This document shows, in pieces, positions 59,612-64,000 of a stretch of DNA of 64,000 nucleotides. Position 1 is the first letter of the stretch. Each line of letters opens with the position of its first letter. The stretch is from Actinomycetota bacterium (GTDB taxonomy: Bacteria > Actinomycetota > Thermoleophilia > RBG-16-64-13), in contig JAHJSA010000068.1 of NCBI GenBank assembly GCA_018830645.1, forward strand, positions 1 through 64,000. Reading direction: 5' to 3'. The notes below the pieces were generated by a model. The model saw only the letters and a program-made list of their open reading frames with translations, ran no database searches and was not told the DNA's origin. The translations under genes and the position numbers were made by a program.

Positions 59612-60331
59612 TTGGCCATCCGCGTGAAGGGCCTATGGAAGTACTTCGATCACTTCCCGGCGATCCGTGGGCTCGACGTGGAGTTGGAGCTCGGGCGGTT
59701 CCTCACGGTGTTCGGACCCAACGGAGCCGGCAAGACCACCCTGATCAGGGTGCTCTCCACCCAGATCCAGCCCTCGCAGGGCGAGGTTGAAGTGGGGGGG
59801 TGCGTACTTCCCGGCCAGGCGTACCGCCTGCGCCGGCACGTGGGAGTCATCTCGCATAACACGTACCTCTACCCGAACTTGACGGCGCGGGAGAACCTGA
59901 CGTTCTTCGGGCGCATGTACCGGGTACCCGACCTCGGCGACCGCATCAAGACGCTTCTGGAAGAGGTCGGTCTGAGCGGTCGTCGCGACGACCTCGTTCG
60001 TACCTACTCGAGGGGCATGCAACAGCGGCTCTCCATCGCGAGGGCACTTCTGCACGACCCCGATATCATGTTCCTCGATGAGCCTTACACGGGGCTTGAT
60101 CAGCACGCATCTAGGATGCTGCGCGACGTTCTGAAGACGCTCCATACCGGTGAACGCACACTCGTGATGACCACCCACAACATCGAGCAGGGTCTCGAGA
60201 TGTGCGACGAGGTGGCCATCCAAGTGCGCGGGCGCCTCGTCTTCAGGGAGAATGTCGGCGCCATCGACCGCGCCGGCTTCGAGCAGACCTATTTCGATCA
60301 CGTGGGCAAGGACTTCCGTTGGGATTCCTGA
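59612..60331 (+). CDS. ccmA: Heme ABC exporter ATPase CcmA
   Basis: 239 residues. Walker A GPNGAGKTT, signature YSRGMQQR, Walker B IMFLDEPYTGLD and H-loop MTTHN. CcmA with CcmB drives release of heme-loaded CcmE from CcmC. TTG 59612 is the start. The C-terminus overlaps ccmB by 13 nt. Confidence 0.9.
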   Translation: MAIRVKGLWKYFDHFPAIRGLDVELELGRFLTVFGPNGAGKTTLIRVLSTQIQPSQGEVEVGGCVLPGQAYRLRRHVGVISHNTYLYPNLTARENLTFFGRMYRVPDLGDRIKTLLEEVGLSGRRDDLVRTYSRGMQQRLSIARALLHDPDIMFLDEPYTGLDQHASRMLRDVLKTLHTGERTLVMTTHNIEQGLEMCDEVAIQVRGRLVFRENVGAIDRAGFEQTYFDHVGKDFRWDS

Positions 60332-60996
60332 GCCAAGCTTGGGTCATCGCCCGCAAGGACATCATCGGGGAACTCCGAACCCGGGAGACAGTCCTCTCCA
60401 TGCTGCTCTTCGGCTTCCTTGTGATCTTGATCTTCAACTTCGGCATCGAGCCGGGGCTGCGGGAAGAGAACCTCGTGAAACCCGGTGTGCTCTGGGCGGC
60501 CTTCACCTTCGCCGGTATCCTCGGGCTCAACCGCAGCTTCATAGCCGAGAAGGAGAACGACTGCCTGCAAGGCCTGCTGCTCTGCCCGGTGGACCGCTCC
60601 GTCATCTACCTCGGCAAGTTCTTCGGTAACTTCATCTTCACCCTGAGCATGGGCTTGGTGGTGTTCCTGTTCTTCTCGGTGCTGTACAACGTGAATCTGG
60701 TGCAGGTGGCACTGCCTCTAGGCGCCATCCTCGTGCTCACGACCATCGGGTTCACCGCTGTCGGCACACTGTTCTCGGCGGTATCGGTGGGGCTGAAGAC
60801 GCGCGACGTGATCCTCTCGATCCTGCTCATCCCGGTGATGGTGCCCGTGGTACTCGCCGCGGCGAAGTCCTCGGGGCGCGTGCTCGACGGCGATTCGCTG
60901 GCCGGCGCCGGCCTGTGGCTCGCCTTGTTGGTGGTCTATGATGTGATCTTCCTGACAGTGGCGATCATGCTGTTCGACTACGCTGTGGAGGAGTGA
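60319..60996 (+). CDS. ccmB: Heme exporter membrane subunit CcmB
   Basis: 225 residues, about six helices. CcmB features include ARKDIIGELRTRETVLSMLLFG and the E-N-D block FIAEKENDCLQGLLLCPV. TTG 60319 follows AAGGA and gives the standard family length; the stop overlaps ccmC. It forms the membrane pore of the CcmAB complex. Confidence 0.92.
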   Translation: MGFLSQAWVIARKDIIGELRTRETVLSMLLFGFLVILIFNFGIEPGLREENLVKPGVLWAAFTFAGILGLNRSFIAEKENDCLQGLLLCPVDRSVIYLGKFFGNFIFTLSMGLVVFLFFSVLYNVNLVQVALPLGAILVLTTIGFTAVGTLFSAVSVGLKTRDVILSILLIPVMVPVVLAAAKSSGRVLDGDSLAGAGLWLALLVVYDVIFLTVAIMLFDYAVEE

Positions 60997-61793
60997 TGAC
61001 GACCGTGTCTCGAGGGAGTTCCGTGGAGCACGACACGCAGGCGGCCGTCGCGGGTGGAGGATCCTCCGGCGGTGGCGCGACCACAGCGACGGCCGTTCAT
61101 CCAACCGGCGCCGAGCGCCCCCTGTGGCTCGACGTTTTGGGCGTGGCGGCCATCGCCTCGGTACTCGTGGCGCTGTACGGCGCCATCATCTGGGCGCCTA
61201 CCGAGGCGGTCATGGGCCACGTGCAGCGCATCTTCTACTTCCACATGCCGAGCGCCTGGGTGGCGTTGGGACCCGCGTTCACCATCGTCTTCATCTGTAG
61301 CATCGTGTACCTCGTGAAGAAGGATCTACGCTACGACCGGATCGCGGGGGCCTCCGCGGAGCTGGGAGTGCTCTTCACCACGATCACGCTTCTCACCGGA
61401 CCGCTGTGGGCCAAGCCCATTTGGGGCGCCTACTGGACCTGGGACCCGCGTCTCACCACCACGCTGGTCCTCTGGTTCATTTACGTGGCCTACCTCATGC
61501 TCCGGTCCTCGATCACCGAGGGGCACAGGCGCGCCCGGCTCTCAGCCGTGTTCGGCATCGTAGGGTGGATCGACGTGCCGATCGTCTTCATGTCAATACG
61601 GTGGTGGCGTACTATCCACCCCACCTTGGTCACGGGGGAGGGGATGAACCTCGATAGTTCGATGCAGGCCGTCCTCGTATTCGCGCTCGGCGCCATCTCC
61701 CTCCTGTATGTCTACCTTCTCGTCGTGCGGGTCCGTCAGCTCGACATGGGCTCGCGCATCGATCGTCTGCGTCAACAATCCCACCTGCGCTAG
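60996..61793 (+). CDS. ccmC: Heme handling protein CcmC
   Basis: 265 residues, about six helices after a 40-residue Gly/Ala-rich N-terminus. The WWD-type motif GAYWTWDPRLTTTLVLW and His residues (FYFHMPSAW, RTIHPT) attach heme to CcmE. ATG 60996 overlaps the ccmB stop (TGATG), with GGAGG upstream. Confidence 0.94.
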   Translation: MTTVSRGSSVEHDTQAAVAGGGSSGGGATTATAVHPTGAERPLWLDVLGVAAIASVLVALYGAIIWAPTEAVMGHVQRIFYFHMPSAWVALGPAFTIVFICSIVYLVKKDLRYDRIAGASAELGVLFTTITLLTGPLWAKPIWGAYWTWDPRLTTTLVLWFIYVAYLMLRSSITEGHRRARLSAVFGIVGWIDVPIVFMSIRWWRTIHPTLVTGEGMNLDSSMQAVLVFALGAISLLYVYLLVVRVRQLDMGSRIDRLRQQSHLR

Positions 61794-61804
61794 GAGTCGC
61801 CTGC

Positions 61805-61948
61805 ATGAATGAGCTAGGTTTCCTGTTCGCCGGATACGCCGTAGTCTGGGTGGCCCTCGGTGGGTACATGCTCGCTGTCGGCCGTCGGCAGTCCACGCTG
61901 CGGCGAGAGATCGCCCGGCTCGAACAGGAGTTCCGCACCGGAGAGTGA
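61805..61948 (+). CDS. ccmD: Small CcmD-type membrane protein
   Basis: 47 residues starting 12 bp after ccmC. One helix (FLFAGYAVVWVALGGYMLAV) is followed by a basic segment RRQSTLRREIARLEQEF, the usual CcmD layout. CcmD assists release of holo-CcmE from CcmABC. Confidence 0.85.
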   Translation: MNELGFLFAGYAVVWVALGGYMLAVGRRQSTLRREIARLEQEFRTGE

Positions 61949-62015
61949 CTGGTACGACCCGCCATCCTGGTCTTCTTCCCGGGCGGTCGGGAGTCCGTGG
62001 GCTCTTGCTGTGCTC

Positions 62016-62032
62016 TACTACGACTGGTAGTA
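62016..62032. promoter_or_regulatory. BlaI-type operator-like inverted repeat upstream of blaI
   Basis: TACTAC-GACTG-GTAGTA, full 6-bp arms and 5-nt spacer, 31 bp before ATG 62064. Location before the repressor gene suggests autoregulation, as in known bla/mec systems. Confidence 0.82.
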
Positions 62033-62063
62033 TTCGGCCACAGCTGAGACGAGGTGGTTGCGC

Positions 62064-62501
62064 ATGGGTGGAGCGGTGAATCTCAACACGGGTCAAGAAG
62101 GGCTGCGTCAGGTACTCGGCGAACTCGAGGCCGAGATCATGGAGTGCATGTGGGATCGCGGCTCTTCGTCGGTGCGCGAGATCTACGAATGTCTCGCCGA
62201 GCGGCGTGAGATCGCATACACCACGGTCATGACGGTGATGGGCAGGCTGGCCGACAAGGGCCTGCTCAGCCGCCGGCAGCAGGGTCGGGCCTATCTGTAC
62301 AGCCCGTCGGAGACGCGTGATTCGTTCTGCGCCGGGGTCGTGCGGAGTGTGGTGGAGGGTCTCTTCGGGGGCGCGAACCGCCCCGTGCTCGCCCACTTCG
62401 TGGAGCAGCTGTCGAACGAGGATGGAGCCGATCTCGACATGCTGGCCGCGATCATCGATGAGAAGCGCCGGGAGCGGCGATCATCGACACCTTCGGCCTG
62501 A
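62064..62501 (+). CDS. BlaI/MecI/CopY-family transcriptional repressor
   Basis: 145 residues. The winged helix shows LEAEIMECMWDRG, SVREIYECLAERREIAYTTVMTVMGRLADKGLL and RAYLYSP. BlaI repressors bind TAC...GTA palindromes and are inactivated by proteolysis triggered by a BlaR1-type membrane protease, encoded next. GAGGTGG precedes ATG 62064. No beta-lactamase or penicillin-binding gene is nearby, so the classical drug response does not fit the context. Confidence 0.93.
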   Translation: MGGAVNLNTGQEGLRQVLGELEAEIMECMWDRGSSSVREIYECLAERREIAYTTVMTVMGRLADKGLLSRRQQGRAYLYSPSETRDSFCAGVVRSVVEGLFGGANRPVLAHFVEQLSNEDGADLDMLAAIIDEKRRERRSSTPSA

Positions 62502-62536
62502 CAGTCACCTACGCGCTCATCCTGGCCGGGCCTTGG

Positions 62537-63562
62537 TTGGTCCGCCGCTTCCTCGAGGGCCGTGCGCGGCCGCGCACTCTGGCCTACACCTACCTCGCCA
62601 CTCTTCTCGCCGCCGCGGGCGCTACGCTCGCCCTGCTCGTATCGCTCTTGCTGCGGTATCTGCCGCACGGCCTGCTCACTCGGGCGGGGCTGGCGTGCGA
62701 TATGGAGGAAGCCTGTGCGACGCCCCTACCGCCCTGGGCGGGGTCCACCTTCTCCTTCCTCATCGGCGGAGTGATCGTAGGGCTCGTGCTGTTCGCCGGG
62801 GTCGCGATATATGGGCAGACCAGTAGCTCCACGCGTAGACGACTCGACGTGGTGAGTTCGGCGATGGAGTTCCCGGGTACGGTCCCGTCGGGCCTGCGTG
62901 GACGGGTGTACCTCGTCGACGACCCCGCGCCCGTCTCCTACACCATCGGCTTCTGGAGGCCTCAAGTCATCGTGTCTTCGGGTCTCCTTGCCACCCTCGA
63001 CGCAGACGAGCTCAGTGCAGCCCTCGCGCACGAGGAGGGCCACGTAGCAGCGGCCGACAACCTTATAGTGCTCGTGGCGCGGACGCTCGCTCTGACCTTC
63101 GCTCTAGTGCCCGGCGTGGGCATGGCCTACGCCCGGTTGCGCAAGGCGCAGGAGCGGGCGGCCGACGAGTTCGCCCGCGATCGCACCGGCGACGGCCTTC
63201 TGGTGGCCGCCAGTCTCACTAAGTTCGCACGTTCACTGCTCCCGCCGGCGCCTTCCCGCCGGGTCGAGATCGCGACCACGTCTTTCGCCGAAGAGGGAGA
63301 TGTCAGCGAACGTGTACGCGGCCTCCTCTCCAACGGCCGTGTCGCCACCTCGAAGCGCCGGCTGGCCGCGATAGCCCTCGTCTTCGTGGTGCTTGTGACC
63401 ACGTTCGCCGGCAGCGCCCTGGCGTTCACCGGCGTCACGTTGGCCTCGCGGTCGGATTGCTCGGCGTGCCATGAGTCTCGGGTGGCGTCCACCGGCGCTG
63501 CCACGATGCACGAGGACCCGAGCCTGCACGCGGAGTGCGTGGATACCGTCGTTCAGTACTGA
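62537..63562 (+). CDS. BlaR1-like M56 metalloprotease with a C-terminal CXXCH heme motif
   Basis: At least 341 residues. The zinc motif HEEGH (165-169) lies between helices, with the downstream QERAADEFARD segment of M56/M48 enzymes. The last helix ends SALAF and is followed by CSACH (308-312), a MH and HAEC segment, but no penicillin-sensor domain. The CXXCH should face outside and could take covalent heme from the Ccm system. Start uncertain: the TTG 62537 drops a first helix (TFGLTVTYALILAGPW) that fits the family. An in-frame stop at 62459 leaves only ATC 62480/62483, which follow GGGAG, or CTG 62498. Confidence 0.85.
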   Translation: MVRRFLEGRARPRTLAYTYLATLLAAAGATLALLVSLLLRYLPHGLLTRAGLACDMEEACATPLPPWAGSTFSFLIGGVIVGLVLFAGVAIYGQTSSSTRRRLDVVSSAMEFPGTVPSGLRGRVYLVDDPAPVSYTIGFWRPQVIVSSGLLATLDADELSAALAHEEGHVAAADNLIVLVARTLALTFALVPGVGMAYARLRKAQERAADEFARDRTGDGLLVAASLTKFARSLLPPAPSRRVEIATTSFAEEGDVSERVRGLLSNGRVATSKRRLAAIALVFVVLVTTFAGSALAFTGVTLASRSDCSACHESRVASTGAATMHEDPSLHAECVDTVVQY

Positions 63563-63650
63563 TCGCGTAGCCCGGCGCGCCGCCTCGTCTCGCCCGACCC
63601 TCCTGCGCCCAGAGGGGTAACACCCGCCCAGTCACGGGGCCTTGTCCATC

Positions 63651-63667
63651 TACTACGCTCTGTAGTA
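63651..63667. promoter_or_regulatory. BlaI-type operator-like inverted repeat upstream of the last gene
   Basis: TACTAC-GCTCT-GTAGTA, full arms and 5-nt spacer, 43 bp before the GTG at 63711. Confidence 0.82.
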
Positions 63668-63710
63668 AGATGCCTGCAGCGTATACACCCTGTGCAGGGG
63701 AGATGAAGAC

Positions 63711-64000
63711 GTGGCGAAGAAGCAGGCGGCCCCGAGGGGCGATCTGAAGGAAAAGCGGGAGCGTTTCGAGGAGGCGGGCAAGTTCCCCGTGGGGAAGCTG
63801 ATCTCGGTGAGCGTCATCGTGCTCGGGCTCGCGTTCGGCGGCTTCGCGGCGTACCAGTACTTCGTGGTTCCGCAGGCGGTGGGTGGCGCGACCGTGGACT
63901 CCGGCGTTACGTATCCGGCGGGTCGGGTGCCCATGGTCCCGTTCGATGGAGCGCAGCAGACTGCCGAAGGCCTCTCTTTCCCCGTGCAGACTCTGAAGGA
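63711..64000 (+). CDS. Membrane-anchored exported protein, 5' part
   Basis: The window ends inside this gene. GGGGAG precedes GTG 63711. The product starts with a charged cytoplasmic segment (KEKRERFEEAGKFP), one helix (LISVSVIVLGLAFGGFAAY) and an outer segment beginning VTYPAGRVPMVPFD. The last feature resembles the start of DUF2318-type domains, which are membrane-anchored and carry C-terminal cysteines, but the visible part is too short to be sure. Its BlaI-type site links it to the proposed regulon. Confidence 0.6.
   Translation, partial: MAKKQAAPRGDLKEKRERFEEAGKFPVGKLISVSVIVLGLAFGGFAAYQYFVVPQAVGGATVDSGVTYPAGRVPMVPFDGAQQTAEGLSFPVQTLK

Noticed and set aside
62064-63562. Classical beta-lactam resistance locus
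   Set aside because: The protease lacks a penicillin-binding sensor domain, and no beta-lactamase or PBP gene is nearby.

Overview
The window looks like chromosomal DNA from a high-G+C, anaerobic or microaerobic member of the Actinobacteriota. This placement is inferred from gene content: PASTA kinase, UPF0182 and DUF1405 membrane proteins, a MoxR/DUF58/transglutaminase cluster, and DtxR and CsoR regulators with Actinobacteria-like neighbours. An alternative complex III (ACIII), a membrane-bound hydrogenase, a complete System I (Ccm) cytochrome c maturation set and selenocysteine use suggest a deep-branching anaerobic lineage. No rRNA or other decisive marker is present. Start codons are often GTG or TTG, and many genes overlap by 4 nt.

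Layout. 0-1.6 kb: an RCC1-repeat fragment, a shared terminator, tRNA-Arg(ACG), tRNA-Ser(GCT) and an SDR oxidoreductase. 1.8-3.9 kb: a membrane protein fused to an EEP hydrolase domain. 4.1-9.1 kb: a TPP riboswitch and terminator upstream of thiN, ykoF, ykoE and a fused ykoD-ykoC. 9.2-13 kb (minus strand): MoxR, DUF58 and transglutaminase. 13-19 kb: HerA-like ATPase, PASTA kinase and an orphan PASTA protein. 19-23 kb: PHP protein, the AmmeMemoRadiSam pair (with Memo and AMMECR1 fused) and a DUF2267 protein. 23.2-28.3 kb (minus strand): hsp20-lon-archease-rtcB with every junction overlapping by 4 nt, divergent from a site-2 protease. 29.8-36.7 kb: a rearranged ACIII operon with a split ActB and an octaheme ActE/ActA fusion. 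36.8-42.6 kb: UPF0182, DtxR, CsoR, CopZ and DUF1405.

42.7-50.3 kb is a redox and hydrogen section. It holds thioredoxin, an unannotated selenoprotein with a thioredoxin-like fold, FmdB, a CcmH variant, and a [NiFeSe] hydrogenase whose large subunit is read through a TGA (selenocysteine) codon, with its cytochrome b. A thioredoxin reductase-like flavoprotein and a ferredoxin-rhodanese-rhodanese operon follow. Two identical-architecture sites (ATACCC-N4-GGGTAT) precede thioredoxin and the ferredoxin operon, consistent with CsoR/CstR-type control.

50.4-64 kb is the most unusual part. A ccm gene set (two Cys-type ccmE, then ccmF, ccmH, a ccmI-like gene, ccmA, ccmB, ccmC, ccmD) is preceded by a TPR gene, lgt and two zinc-ribbon membrane paralogues. 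It is followed by a BlaI-family repressor and an M56 (BlaR1-like) protease that carries a CXXCH heme-attachment motif after its last membrane helix. Six inverted repeats fitting TACTAC-N5-GTAGTA lie upstream of the TPR gene, a zinc-ribbon gene, blaI and the last gene. I infer a BlaI regulon in which the protease could report heme attachment or redox state to the genes that make cytochromes c.
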